Positions 37,191 through 46,586 of a stretch of DNA of 46,586 bases are shown here, one piece after another. Every line of letters starts with the position of its first letter. The stretch's first letter is position 1. This DNA comes from Planctomycetota bacterium (lineage in GTDB: Bacteria > Planctomycetota > Brocadiia > Brocadiales > Bathyanammoxibiaceae), in assembly GCA_023261505.1 (NCBI GenBank), contig JAHFOV010000009.1, forward strand, positions 3,036 to 49,621, read 5' to 3'. The position numbers were made by a program, and so were the translations under genes. The notes beneath the pieces were generated by a model. It saw only the letters and a list, made by a program, of their open reading frames with translations, had not been told where the DNA came from and did no database searches.

Positions 37191-37739
37191 CTACAAAAAC
37201 ACTTCCCGCAGCATCACCTTCAAGCCCTTCAACATAGGTGATTCTATTGTATCTTCCAGCCCATAAATCCCAATTGTCCTGTACCCCCCTTCCTCCAGCC
37301 ACAAGTGCTCTATCTGCCTCTTCTGTGGGTCTACTATCCAGTACTCCTTCACCCCGTATTTCTGGTAAAGCTTCTTCTTGTGCACCTTGTCCCGGTAACG
37401 TAACGAAGGAGAGAGTATTTCAACAATTAGGTCAGGAGCACCCTGAATATTTTTCTCTTTTATTATCCCCAACCGCCCTTTTTCTATAAAAAAGATGTCA
37501 GGCTGAACTACATCCTCATTGGATAGCACAACATCGGTGGGGGCGCTAAACACCTTTCCTAATCCCCTTTTCTTAACAAACTCCCTTACAATGAAATCTA
37601 GATTTCCTGAGACCTCCTGATGATAGGTCAAAAGGGAAGGTACCATGAACAGTTCTCCTTCAATAAGCTCGTAGCGCCTGTCTTCGGGCAGGTGGAGATA
37701 ATCCTGGTAGGTGAACTTAACGGTTGTCGTGGGCATCAC
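37191..37739 (-). CDS. Uma2-family (DUF820) putative restriction endonuclease
   Basis: TYQDYLHLPEDRRYELIEGELFMVPS...QPDIFFIEKGRLGII...GAPDLIVEILSPSLRYRDKVHKKKLYQKYGVKEYWIVDPQKRQIEHL. Confidence 0.93.
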   Translation of the reverse strand: MMPTTTVKFTYQDYLHLPEDRRYELIEGELFMVPSLLTYHQEVSGNLDFIVREFVKKRGLGKVFSAPTDVVLSNEDVVQPDIFFIEKGRLGIIKEKNIQGAPDLIVEILSPSLRYRDKVHKKKLYQKYGVKEYWIVDPQKRQIEHLWLEEGGYRTIGIYGLEDTIESPMLKGLKVMLREVFL

Positions 37740-37851
37740 TACGGCCTCTTCATCAAAAGTATTTTTAAAAATAACATATCACAAATTCTAAGTCCCCATA
37801 AGACTATCTGTCAAGATGCTTAATACAGTCTCCTACTTCAATAATGTAAGG

Positions 37852-38358
37852 TCATTGTCCTGCCTTAATTAATTCCTCGACCCTCTTTTTCAGCTTATTT
37901 GGCGTCTCTTTAGTGAAGCCCAGCTCCTTAAGTCCTATTTTACCTTCCTTATCCAGCAAATAGGTCACAGGAACATACTGAATGTCATAGGCCTCTATTA
38001 TGTCATCACCACCAATAAATATAGGGTACTTTACGCCCATCATCTTCACAAAGGGTTTTACAACCTCTTCCCCTACACCTTCTACTGTGATGCCCAGGAC
38101 TACAAGGCCTTTATCCTTATAACTTGCATAAAGTGTATCAAAGAAGGGCATGGCGTGGCGTGAGGCTGGAGAGGTAGTAGCCCAGAAGTCTATAAGGACT
38201 ACCTTCCCCTTGGCCTCCCTAATCATCTCCCTTAACTCAGAAAGGGTGAGCTTTCTTACCTCAGGCTCTTGCCCTTCTACCTTTTTTAAAGAAAAAGGGA
38301 TAACAAAAAAGGCCAGCAGGAAGAAAATCAGACCATTCTTACATAACTTGGCCCACAT
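37852..38358 (-). CDS. TlpA/thioredoxin-fold protein with SPAS in place of the CxxC motif
   Basis: GKVVLIDFWATTSPASRHAMPFFDTLYASYKDKGLVVLGI...VPVTYLLDKEGKI. Confidence 0.85.
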   Translation of the reverse strand: MWAKLCKNGLIFFLLAFFVIPFSLKKVEGQEPEVRKLTLSELREMIREAKGKVVLIDFWATTSPASRHAMPFFDTLYASYKDKGLVVLGITVEGVGEEVVKPFVKMMGVKYPIFIGGDDIIEAYDIQYVPVTYLLDKEGKIGLKELGFTKETPNKLKKRVEELIKAGQ

Positions 38359-38404
38359 ATGCCTGTGTAAAGAAGAAAGATTGAAATTAATGATTACCTC
38401 CCTG

Positions 38405-38483
38405 TAAAGTAAGGGACTAGGAAATTAGCGATTAGGGACTAATAAGTAAACTAACCCCTAGCCACTGTCCCCTATTCCCTAAT
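38405..38483. repeat. Heptad-type palindromic repeat abutting the stop codon of the Sec-thioredoxin candidate
   Basis: AAGGGACTAGGAAATTAGCGATTAGGGACTAA...CCCCTAGCCACTGTCCCCTATTCCCTAATT. Confidence 0.7.
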
Positions 38484-38963
38484 TTAACCTTCTTCCTTTA
38501 GCAACTCTTTTACCCTTGTCTCAAACCCCGCCTTGCTTTCCTCAGAAAAACCCGTTTCCTCGTGCCTCTTCGTCCCCTTCCTGTCTATAAATATGTGATG
38601 GGGTATGTACTGTATTTTATACTCATCAAAAATGTCTGGCTCCGCCACAAAGATAGGATACTTTATCCCTGCCTTTTTTGAAAAGGCTGTAACCGCCTCA
38701 ACGTCTCCCTCTGTGGAAAGGCCGATTAGCTCAAAACCCTGGTCTTTGTAAGTTTCATACATCTTATTCAGGAAGGGCACCGCCCTTCGGCAGTGGGGTC
38801 AGAAAGTGGTCCAGAAGTCCAGCACAACTACTTTTCCCTTATTAGCTGCCAGCAGGTCATTCAGCCCCTTAATATCAATCGTTCTAACTTCTTGACCTTC
38901 TGCCGGTATCAGAGATAGTGATAAAAAAAGGGGAACGCAAAGGGCAAAAATCAGGTTGCGCAT
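38484..38963 (-). CDS. Candidate selenoprotein: secreted TlpA/thioredoxin-like protein with UPHC active site (TGA at 38799-38801 read as Sec)
   Basis: MRNLIFALCVPLFLSLSLIPAEGQ...GKVVVLDFWTTF-U-PHCRRAVPFLNKMYETYKDQGFELIGLSTEGDVEAVTAF...IQYIPHHIFIDRKG. Both halves share one frame; TGA replaces the first active-site Cys. Confidence 0.75.
38772..38788 (-). promoter_or_regulatory. Candidate bacterial SECIS hairpin: GAAGGGC-GGU-GCCCUUC
   Basis: Perfect 7-bp stem; apical loop GGU at +18 to +20 nt after the UGA, with a G at the start of the loop. Confidence 0.65.
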
Positions 38964-39153
38964 TTGAATGTCTCCTCCACTCTTGAGTTTAAAGGAGCAA
39001 CAAAAACTGTGGACAGGTCGTGCCAGAGGTCCGCCAAAAGAATCGGCGGATTCGCCAATCAGTGTGGCTAACAGACCCACTTCTGGCGGGCATTCAAGTC
39101 TGTCCATCTTGTACTTAGACCCGGCTCGGGCGGATAAAGCCCCACTCCCTCAG

Positions 39154-41769
39154 TTACACTCCAGCCACTACCGCAGGCTCAGCTCTAGTAAAAAGGATAT
39201 TGCCGTCCCTAAGCTGGGCGATAATCTCAGAACCCTCTGGGAATCTTCCCTCTAGTATCTCTATGGCCAGGGGGTTTTCAATAAACTGCTGTATCGTGCG
39301 TTTCAGAGGCCTTGCACCATAGGTAGGGTCAAAGCCCTTCTCCACGAGCATCTCTTTTACTTCTTCATCAAGGGTAAGCTTGAGGTTGTGCTCGGCCAGA
39401 CGTTTCCTCAAGGCCTGCAGTTGTATCTCCACTATCTGTTTAATCTCTTCCTTGCCAAGGCGGTTGAAGATAATTATCTCATCTATGCGGTTTAGAAACT
39501 CAGGGCGGAAAGACTTTCTCAGAGATTCCATGATGCGCGCCTTGAGCTCCTTTTTATCCCTATCACCAAGTTCCTCTACCCAATGGGTGCCGATATTGGA
39601 GGTCATCACTATGATAGTATTTTTGAAATCTACGGTGCGCCCATGACCATCTGTAAGCCTCCCATCATCCAACACCTGCAGCAGGATATTAAAGACATCT
39701 CTGTGGGCCTTTTCAATCTCATCAAAGAGGACTACAGAATAGGGCCTTCGCCTCACTGCCTCTGTGAGCCTGCCCCCTTCCTCATATCCAACATAGCCTG
39801 GGGGTGCCCCAATCAGCCTTGCCACCGAATGCTGTTCCATGTATTCAGACATATCAATCCTCACCATGGCATTCTCATCGTCGAATAGGAATTCTGCCAA
39901 AGCCCGACATAGTTCTGTCTTACCCACCCCGGTGGGTCCAAGGAATATGAAAGAACCAATGGGCCTCTTGGGGTCATGAAGCCCGGCCCTGGCACGCCTC
40001 ACAGCATCCGCTACAGCCCTAACAGCTTCCTCCTGTCCTACAACCCTCTCTTTTAACTTGCTTTCAATCCGGAGAAGCTTCTGCTTCTCTCCCTCAAGGA
40101 GCCTGGACACCGGAATCCTTGTCCACCTGGATACCACCTCGGCTATATCATCAGCATCCACCTCCTCTTTTAGGAGACACCTGCCTTTCTGATACTCTGC
40201 CATCCGGGCCTGTTTCTGTTTCAATTGATTCTCGTACTCTCTCAGGCGGCCGTAACGGATTTCCGCCACCTTCTCCAGGTTGCTTCCCCTCAGAGCAGCT
40301 TGTTCCTCCAATCTGGCCTGGTCTATATTCGCCTTCAGGGTCTGAATTTCTTTTATTACGGACTTTTCCTTCTCCCACTGGGCCTTCAAAGAGCTGAATT
40401 CCTCCCTGTATTCGGCAAGCTGGCGCTCCAGTTTTTCCATCCTCTGCTGGGATTCAGGGTCTTTCTCCTTCTTCAAGGCCTCCCTTTCTATCTCCAGTTG
40501 CATAATCCTTCTCTGAACCTCATCCAGTCCTGAAGGCATGCTGTCAATCTCAATCCTGAGTTTGCTCGCCGCCTCATCTATAAGGTCTATGGCCTTATCG
40601 GGAAGGAAACGGTCGGTAATGTAGCGATTAGAAAGTGTAGCGGCCGCCACCAGCGCCGAGTCCTTTATCCTAACCCCATGGTGTACTTCGTAGCGTTCTT
40701 TAAGGCCCCTGAGGATAGCTATAGTGTCCTCCACAGTAGGCTGTGCAACATAAACGGGCTGGAATCGCCTTTCAAGGGCTGCATCCTTCTCTATGTACTT
40801 TCGGTATTCATCTAGGGTGGTAGCACCCACGCAGCGTAACTCACCCCTGGCCAGGGCAGGCTTAAGGAGGTTGGAAGCCGCAATGGCCCCTTCCGCCGCC
40901 CCTGCTCCTACTACAGTATGAAGCTCATCTATAAAAAGGATTATGCTCCCCTCCGCCTCTTCTATGTCCCTTAAGACTGCCTTAAGGCGTTCTTCAAACT
41001 CTCCCCTATACTTGGTACCTGCCAGTAACGCCCCCATGTCCAGGGCCATCACCCTTTTGTTCTTTAATCCTTCCGGAACGTCACCACTGACTATTCTCTG
41101 GGCCAGGCCTTCCACTATAGCAGTCTTTCCTACTCCAGGGTCACCTATGAGCACAGGGTTATTCTTTGTCCTCCTTGAGAGGACCTGAATGACCCTCCTA
41201 ATTTCATCGTCCCTACCGATTACTGGGTCTAGCTTCCCCTTTCTGGCCAACTCTACAAGGTCCCTGCTGTAACGCTCCAGGGCCTGGTATTTATCCTCTG
41301 GGTTGGGGTCCGTTACCCTGCGGGTACCACGGATGCTCCGTAATGCTTGTAGTACCTCGTCCTTTTTTACCCCTTCCCCCCTAAGTATCTTGCCTGCGGA
41401 GCTATCCTCTTTTTCCATCATGGCAAGAAGGAGGTGTTCGGTACTAATGTATTCATCCTTTAATCTCAGGGCCTCATTCCATGCGACGCTAAGAAGGTCG
41501 CTGAGTTCGGGGCTAATATACATCTGCCCGAAGGCGGTAGCACCGCTGACCTTAGGCATCCTTTCTATAGCCTCCAGGCACTTAGCGTGGATGGCCTTGC
41601 TGTTCACGCCTTGCTTATCCAGTATTGGACCTACCACCCCTCCTTCCTGCTGAAGGAGGGCACAAAGGAGGTGTCCAGGCTCTATGTGCTGCTGACCGTT
41701 TTGTTGGGCCAGTTGCTGAGCCTCCTGAAGGGCCTCCTGGGCCTTGATTGTGAGCTTATCTAGACGCAT
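39154..41769 (-). CDS. clpB: ATP-dependent chaperone ClpB
   Basis: Double Walker A ([38 protein letters not shown]), ClpB middle domain, C-terminal [24 protein letters not shown]. Confidence 0.97.
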   Translation of the reverse strand: MRLDKLTIKAQEALQEAQQLAQQNGQQHIEPGHLLCALLQQEGGVVGPILDKQGVNSKAIHAKCLEAIERMPKVSGATAFGQMYISPELSDLLSVAWNEALRLKDEYISTEHLLLAMMEKEDSSAGKILRGEGVKKDEVLQALRSIRGTRRVTDPNPEDKYQALERYSRDLVELARKGKLDPVIGRDDEIRRVIQVLSRRTKNNPVLIGDPGVGKTAIVEGLAQRIVSGDVPEGLKNKRVMALDMGALLAGTKYRGEFEERLKAVLRDIEEAEGSIILFIDELHTVVGAGAAEGAIAASNLLKPALARGELRCVGATTLDEYRKYIEKDAALERRFQPVYVAQPTVEDTIAILRGLKERYEVHHGVRIKDSALVAAATLSNRYITDRFLPDKAIDLIDEAASKLRIEIDSMPSGLDEVQRRIMQLEIEREALKKEKDPESQQRMEKLERQLAEYREEFSSLKAQWEKEKSVIKEIQTLKANIDQARLEEQAALRGSNLEKVAEIRYGRLREYENQLKQKQARMAEYQKGRCLLKEEVDADDIAEVVSRWTRIPVSRLLEGEKQKLLRIESKLKERVVGQEEAVRAVADAVRRARAGLHDPKRPIGSFIFLGPTGVGKTELCRALAEFLFDDENAMVRIDMSEYMEQHSVARLIGAPPGYVGYEEGGRLTEAVRRRPYSVVLFDEIEKAHRDVFNILLQVLDDGRLTDGHGRTVDFKNTIIVMTSNIGTHWVEELGDRDKKELKARIMESLRKSFRPEFLNRIDEIIIFNRLGKEEIKQIVEIQLQALRKRLAEHNLKLTLDEEVKEMLVEKGFDPTYGARPLKRTIQQFIENPLAIEILEGRFPEGSEIIAQLRDGNILFTRAEPAVVAGV

Positions 41770-42433
41770 GCTTTATATCCCGAAATGCAAGTTCCAATGA
41801 CATTACATCACGAGTGTTTAGAAGTATTCCTTCTACTCCCTCTTTTTCAAGGTTCTTCCATGCCCCATTTTGGAAAATACAAATACGAGGCGATACAACG
41901 TATACATCTTTTTCAGAACTAGAGAGCAGATCGTAATCCGAAGGGATATACTTTATCTGGCCAGAATAGAGTACCCCGTTCTTTAATTTGATTACGGCGA
42001 AGGTCACCTTATCATCGGGGAAGCTGCGGGACCATAGGGGAAGAAAAGAACTAATTTCCTTCTTATTCCACTCGTAGTATTTTACCAGAAAAATCCGCCC
42101 ATATAATTGTCCTGCTAACATGGCAAAAGCGCAGTAAATGAACACTACTAAAGGTAACAACCCTGCAATGCGCATAATTTCTATATATGGTTGTCTAGTC
42201 AAGAATAGCTCACTAGGAAAGCATGAGGCCAGTATAACTAATAAAAAAAAGGTGTGAATCCACACACTATAATAAATACTATAAACTGTTCTCTCAAAAG
42301 TAGTGGACCGTCTAAAGGGAAATTTCTTTCTTAATTCTTCTTCGGCCAGAAAGCCCGGAACAATGAATAATATAGTTAAAAGTAAATTTGGTAAGCTTAC
42401 AAACGCCGGGAGATTGGGGAGGTCTGTATCCAA
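41756..42433 (-). CDS. DUF6338-like membrane protein
   Basis: [39 protein letters not shown]; three or more TM segments; overlaps clpB by 14 nt. Confidence 0.65.
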   Translation of the reverse strand: MDTDLPNLPAFVSLPNLLLTILFIVPGFLAEEELRKKFPFRRSTTFERTVYSIYYSVWIHTFFLLVILASCFPSELFLTRQPYIEIMRIAGLLPLVVFIYCAFAMLAGQLYGRIFLVKYYEWNKKEISSFLPLWSRSFPDDKVTFAVIKLKNGVLYSGQIKYIPSDYDLLSSSEKDVYVVSPRICIFQNGAWKNLEKEGVEGILLNTRDVMSLELAFRDIKHASR

Positions 42434-42464
42434 GATTCTAATCGCCTAAGTCCGAAGGGCTATA

Positions 42465-42674
42465 TCATTTTTTCTTAGAATCCGACTTCCTAGAGTTATC
42501 TTTGTCGGTAAATGGGTTCTTTATTTTGCTATCTGTAGGCAACTCACGAGTAGTCTGTTGATGCCTTTTAATGTCCAACTCGCCCGGCTCCACCCCTTTG
42601 ATAACTCTCTCAATTACTTCTTTTTGCTTTTCTGTCACGAGTCTTCCTCCAATTATCCTGTTTACGAAAGACAA
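42465..42674 (-). CDS. Hypothetical protein (69 aa) with basic tail
   Basis: ORF between dnaK and the DUF6338-like gene, same strand. Confidence 0.5.
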   Translation of the reverse strand: MSFVNRIIGGRLVTEKQKEVIERVIKGVEPGELDIKRHQQTTRELPTDSKIKNPFTDKDNSRKSDSKKK

Positions 42675-42678
42675 ATCC

Positions 42679-44598
42679 CTAGTCCTTCACCTCATAATCA
42701 GCATCAATAACCTCCCCCTCGCCCTTACCTTTTTTGGCCTTTTCGGTTTTTGGTTCGGTAGAGGGACCTGACTCAGTAGCCCTGGCCCTGGAGGCGGCCT
42801 CGTACATGGCCTGGGCCAGCTTATGAGAGGCAGCGGTGAGCTCCTCAAGGCCTTTTCTTAGTTCATTAAGATTGTCGCTATCCTTGAGGGATTTCAGCCT
42901 ATCCAGGGCCCTGATGACGGCCTCCCTGTCGGACTGGCTAATCTTGTCCCCATACTCTTTAAGGGTCTTTTCTGTGGTATATATAAGCTGGTCCGCCTGG
43001 TTTCGGGCCTCGGCCAGTTCTCTCGTCTTCTTATCTTCCTCACTGAATCTCTCTGCTTCCTTCTGCATCTTCTCCACCTCATCTTTTGACAGACCAGAGG
43101 AGGAAGCGATAGTAATCCTTTGTTCCTTTCCCGTGCCAAGGTCCCTGGCATTGACGTTGAGGATGCCGTTAGCGTCTATATCAAAGGAGACTTCAATTTG
43201 AGGTATCCCTCTGGGGGCAGGTGGTATGCCCATTAGCTGGAAGCGACCCAGTGTGCGGTTATCCCTGGCCATCGGCCTTTCTCCCTGAAGGACGTGGATA
43301 TCTACAGCCGTCTGGCTGTCAGCAGCTGTGGAGAAGGTCTCTTTTTTGCTGGTAGGTATAGTAGTATTCCTGGATATTAGCACTGTCATAACTCCACCCA
43401 GGGTCTCTACGCCCAATGACAGTGGCGTAACGTCCAGTAGCAGTATGTCCCTGACTTCTCCGCTCAAGACGGCGCCCTGGATGGCCGCCCCTACTGCCAC
43501 CACCTCGTCAGGGTTAACCCCTTTATGGGGTTCTCTCTCAAAGAGTCCCTTTACTATCTCCTGCACCCTGGGCATGCGGGTCATTCCCCCCACCAGTACC
43601 ACTTCATCTATATTGTCAGGGGTGAGTTTAGCGTCAGAAAGGGCCATCTTGCAGGGTTTAACACATCTCTGTACCAAAGGTTCTACCAGTTGTTCTAATT
43701 TGGCCCTGGTGATTGTCATACTGAGGTGCTTGGGCCCGGTTTGGTCGGCCGTGATAAAGGGGAGGTTTACATCTGTACTCATAGTATTAGAGAGTTCACA
43801 CTTGGCCTTCTCTGCCGCCTCTCTTAGTCTCTGGTGGGCCATAGGGTCCTTCCTGAGGTCTATGCCGGTCTCTTTCTTGAATTCTTCGGCGATATAGTCC
43901 ATCAGCACCTTATCAAAGTCGTCCCCACCCAGGTGGGTGTCCCCATTGGTAGAAAGTACCTGGAATACACCGTCCCCCACCTCAAGTATGGATATATCAA
44001 AGGTACCTCCTCCCAGGTCAAAAACCGCAATCTTTCCTGTCTTCGTTTTGTCCAGTCCATAGGCCAGGCAGGAGGCTGTAGGCTCATTTATTATCCTTAC
44101 CACCTCCAGTCCTGCAATGGTGCCAGCATCCTTGGTAGCCTGGCGCTGGCTATCATTAAAATAGGCTGGTACAGTGACAACAGCCTTTTTGACAGGGTGT
44201 CCCAGGTAGTCCTCGGCAGACTTTTTCAAATCCTGTAATATCATAGCGGAGATTTCCGGCGGCGTAAGACGCTTGCCCCTTATTTCAACCTGTACGGCCT
44301 CCTCCGGCGCTCCTACTATCCCGTAGGGGACTAGTTTTTCCTCCTCAGCCACCTCGCTGTGGCGCCTGCCCATGAATCGTTTTATTGAGTATACAGTGTT
44401 CTTTGGGTTGATGATGGCCTGCCGCTTGGCCAGCTGCCCTACCAGGCGCTCCCCCTTATCGGTAAAGCCCACGCAGGAGGGGGTAAGCCTGCTACCCTGG
44501 GAATTCACAATGACAGTAGGCTGGTCCCCTTCCATTACAGCTACCACAGAGTTCGTAGTACCTAGGTCAATACCGATAATCTTTTCTTTTGCCGCCAT
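42679..44598 (-). CDS. dnaK: Chaperone protein DnaK (Hsp70)
   Basis: [18 protein letters not shown]...[16 protein letters not shown]...[14 protein letters not shown]. Confidence 0.98.
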   Translation of the reverse strand: MAAKEKIIGIDLGTTNSVVAVMEGDQPTVIVNSQGSRLTPSCVGFTDKGERLVGQLAKRQAIINPKNTVYSIKRFMGRRHSEVAEEEKLVPYGIVGAPEEAVQVEIRGKRLTPPEISAMILQDLKKSAEDYLGHPVKKAVVTVPAYFNDSQRQATKDAGTIAGLEVVRIINEPTASCLAYGLDKTKTGKIAVFDLGGGTFDISILEVGDGVFQVLSTNGDTHLGGDDFDKVLMDYIAEEFKKETGIDLRKDPMAHQRLREAAEKAKCELSNTMSTDVNLPFITADQTGPKHLSMTITRAKLEQLVEPLVQRCVKPCKMALSDAKLTPDNIDEVVLVGGMTRMPRVQEIVKGLFEREPHKGVNPDEVVAVGAAIQGAVLSGEVRDILLLDVTPLSLGVETLGGVMTVLISRNTTIPTSKKETFSTAADSQTAVDIHVLQGERPMARDNRTLGRFQLMGIPPAPRGIPQIEVSFDIDANGILNVNARDLGTGKEQRITIASSSGLSKDEVEKMQKEAERFSEEDKKTRELAEARNQADQLIYTTEKTLKEYGDKISQSDREAVIRALDRLKSLKDSDNLNELRKGLEELTAASHKLAQAMYEAASRARATESGPSTEPKTEKAKKGKGEGEVIDADYEVKD

Positions 44599-44808
44599 AC
44601 CGAAACTCTCCTTAAAGACTCAAACTCCTCTGTAAAAAGACTTTAATTTTTCTCCCAATTTCCAAATTATAACAGGAAGACCGATGTTTTCAAGAACAAT
44701 CGAAGAGGGATATTATGTGTAGAGATGGTAGCACCTTATAAGGGGGAAGTCCTTCTTATATCAAGAATAGCAAAGATACAATTCGTTACCCATTTCTATA
44801 CTCCACAC

Positions 44809-45600
44809 TTAGAGGGAGATTACTTGCCGCATCTCATAGAGGCCGGGAGGTTTACCTACCAGGAATTTAGCCGCCCTTATTGCCCCCGAGGCGAAGGTGT
44901 CTCTACTATGAGCAGAATGGACTAGCTCTATAGTCTCCCCCAGCGTGCCAAAGATGACTTTGTGGCCACCTACTGTGTCTCCCACCCTAAGGGCGTGGAG
45001 ACCTATCTGATTTCTAGGGCGCTCACCCGTCATACCCTGGCGGCCATATACGGCCACCTCGTTCAGTTCTCGGCCAGTGGCCTTACATATCTCCTGGGCA
45101 AGCTTCAAGGCGGTCCCACTGGGGGCGTCTTTTTTAAAACGGTGATGGACCTCTACAATCTCTATATCGTAGCCCTCTCCAAGGACCTTAGCCACCTGGG
45201 CCGCTATTTGAAATAGGAGGTTCACCCCCAGGCTCATGTTCGGGGATATAAGGCACGGGATGTATTTAGAGGATTCTTTTAGCCTGGAGAGCTGTTCCTC
45301 GGTATGGCCTGTTGTACCTACCACTAAGGCTATCCCCTGGGATGCGCATAGAGAGGCCTTCGCTACTGAGGAATCAGGCTCTGAGAAGTCTATAAGGACA
45401 TCTGCCTTGACGTTGAGATTATCGGAAACCTTAACACCGAGTTCTCCCTCTCCGACCAGTGAACCCACGTCTTTACCAAGCAGTGGGTGGCCCTGCTTTT
45501 CAAGGGCAGCCACGAGCTTAAGGTCTTTGTCTTTAGATACGAGAGAGGCAACCCTTGAACCCATCCGGCCGCAGACCCCATTGACGGCCACCCTTATCAT
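44809..45600 (-). CDS. dapB: 4-hydroxy-tetrahydrodipicolinate reductase
   Basis: MIRVAVNGVCGRMGSRVASLV...VGTTGHTEEQL...SPNMSLGVNLLF...EVHHRFKKDAPSGTALKLA. ATG 45600 preferred; overlaps the rhomboid stop by 4 nt. Confidence 0.96.
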   Translation of the reverse strand: MIRVAVNGVCGRMGSRVASLVSKDKDLKLVAALEKQGHPLLGKDVGSLVGEGELGVKVSDNLNVKADVLIDFSEPDSSVAKASLCASQGIALVVGTTGHTEEQLSRLKESSKYIPCLISPNMSLGVNLLFQIAAQVAKVLGEGYDIEIVEVHHRFKKDAPSGTALKLAQEICKATGRELNEVAVYGRQGMTGERPRNQIGLHALRVGDTVGGHKVIFGTLGETIELVHSAHSRDTFASGAIRAAKFLVGKPPGLYEMRQVISL

Positions 45601-46457
45601 ACCCTCTTCCCCATCCTCCACTTTCGGTACTTCTTGCTGGCCTTCTGAAGGAACTCCATTTCCTCCTCGGTGAGGTTCTCCAGGCCTACTCTATTCACCT
45701 TGTCAAGCAGTGCGTCTACCTTGCAGCGTATCTCCTCTCCCTCTCTAAGTTCCCTTTCCCGCTGTCTAGCCTGCCAAAGGGACACTAAACTCAGAACCTT
45801 TGGCTCATATTTGACAAACAGGAAGCCGTAGAGGAGACCTCCAAGGTGGGCATAGTAGGCCACGCCACCTCCTATAGGGAGAAGGCAGTTAAGGGCGGTA
45901 AGCCCAGCAAAGAGCATCACCAGGTGTCTAGCCTTTATTGGGAAGATGAACAGTATGATGGTAACATTGGGGAAGAACATGGCAAAGGCCACTTCCACCG
46001 CAAAGATAGAACCGGAAGCCCCAAGGATGGCAGTATGTGGCGTGATGAAAGCGCTAAGAACGGCCGCAAAGACCCCCGCAGTAAAGTACAGGGTGAGGAA
46101 CTTCTTGGTGCCCATGACACGCTCTACATCCGCCCCAAACATCCAGAGGGCGAACATGTTTATTATCAGATGCCAGGGGTCATAAATGCTGTGGAGGAAT
46201 GTATAACTGAAAAACTGCCAGAGCCAGAGATTGCCAATAGCATCCGGAGGATAAAACCAGAAAAGCCTTGTAAAGGGGTCTTGGGTCCAGATTTTACTAC
46301 CTTCCCCAAGCCCAGTAACAACCCAGCGTGAATTTATGGTAAAGAATAGAAGTTCAAGTATAAAGACCCCAATATTGGCAATAACGAGGACCTTTATTAC
46401 CCTTGTCCATTTGCTCCCGAAGGACATACCAAATTCTGGGGTATACCACTCGCTCAT
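45597..46457 (-). CDS. Rhomboid family intramembrane serine protease
   Basis: SYTFLHSIYDPWHLIINMFALWMFGADVERVMGTKKFLTLYFTAGVFAAVLSAFITPHTAILGASGSIFAVEVAFA (GxSG + His). Confidence 0.92.
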   Translation of the reverse strand: MSEWYTPEFGMSFGSKWTRVIKVLVIANIGVFILELLFFTINSRWVVTGLGEGSKIWTQDPFTRLFWFYPPDAIGNLWLWQFFSYTFLHSIYDPWHLIINMFALWMFGADVERVMGTKKFLTLYFTAGVFAAVLSAFITPHTAILGASGSIFAVEVAFAMFFPNVTIILFIFPIKARHLVMLFAGLTALNCLLPIGGGVAYYAHLGGLLYGFLFVKYEPKVLSLVSLWQARQRERELREGEEIRCKVDALLDKVNRVGLENLTEEEMEFLQKASKKYRKWRMGKRV

Positions 46458-46586
46458 CTTATTCCCTCTAGACTTGTCCTGAGCGAAAGCGAAGGATTAG
46501 CTTCCTTGCCCCCTTCCACATCCCAAGCGTGTTCAGGGTCAGGACTCCGGCCTGCTTCAGTTTTTCACTGTTTGGCAGATTCGCCA

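Noticed and set aside
43328-43897. 189-aa ORF antisense to dnaK (and 42836..43201, 43834..44238)
   Set aside because: Composition is a mirror of dnaK codon usage; no domain-like features. dnaK on the other strand is unambiguous.
1-46586. tRNA genes, prophage, insertion sequences, defence islands
   Set aside because: None recognised; only a lone Uma2-type ORF and non-autonomous palindromic repeats.

Overview
Window of a bacterial chromosome, probably from a metagenome-derived genome. The lineage is uncertain; Planctomycetota/Brocadiae-like is my guess. Most of it is conserved housekeeping sequence: ispE-spoVG, ilvBNC, folD, hemB, dnaG-rpoD-zinc ribbon protein-rnpB, a MoxR/DUF58/Bat-type VWA cluster, clpB, dnaK, dapB and a rhomboid protease. 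Four accessory signals stand out. (1) At about 34.4-34.7 kb, in a gap with no ORF of at least 60 aa that I believe, there are four tandem ORFs of 9-11 codons at about 85-bp spacing. They encode MKKGKGPKK, MKKSKPSPKKK, MKKSKPSPKK and MKKGKGCSPKK. Each has its own Shine-Dalgarno; two are extreme, and one shares 14 nt with the reverse complement of the 16S rRNA 3' end. A terminator closes the unit. (2) At 38484-38963 (-), a thioredoxin/TlpA-like gene has an in-frame TGA exactly at the first Cys of the CxxC motif (UPHC). A perfect 7-bp hairpin with a GGU apical loop follows, so this is a strong selenoprotein candidate. (3) A family of ~7-nt-periodic palindromic repeats starts within 0-4 nt of stop codons inside operons. 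One copy supplies the signal peptide of a BatD-like protein and one sits inside the RNase P RNA. (4) The RNase P RNA gene is enlarged to about 600 nt by several repeat-like insertions. All calls come from reading the sequence and the ORF track; no database or folding software was run.
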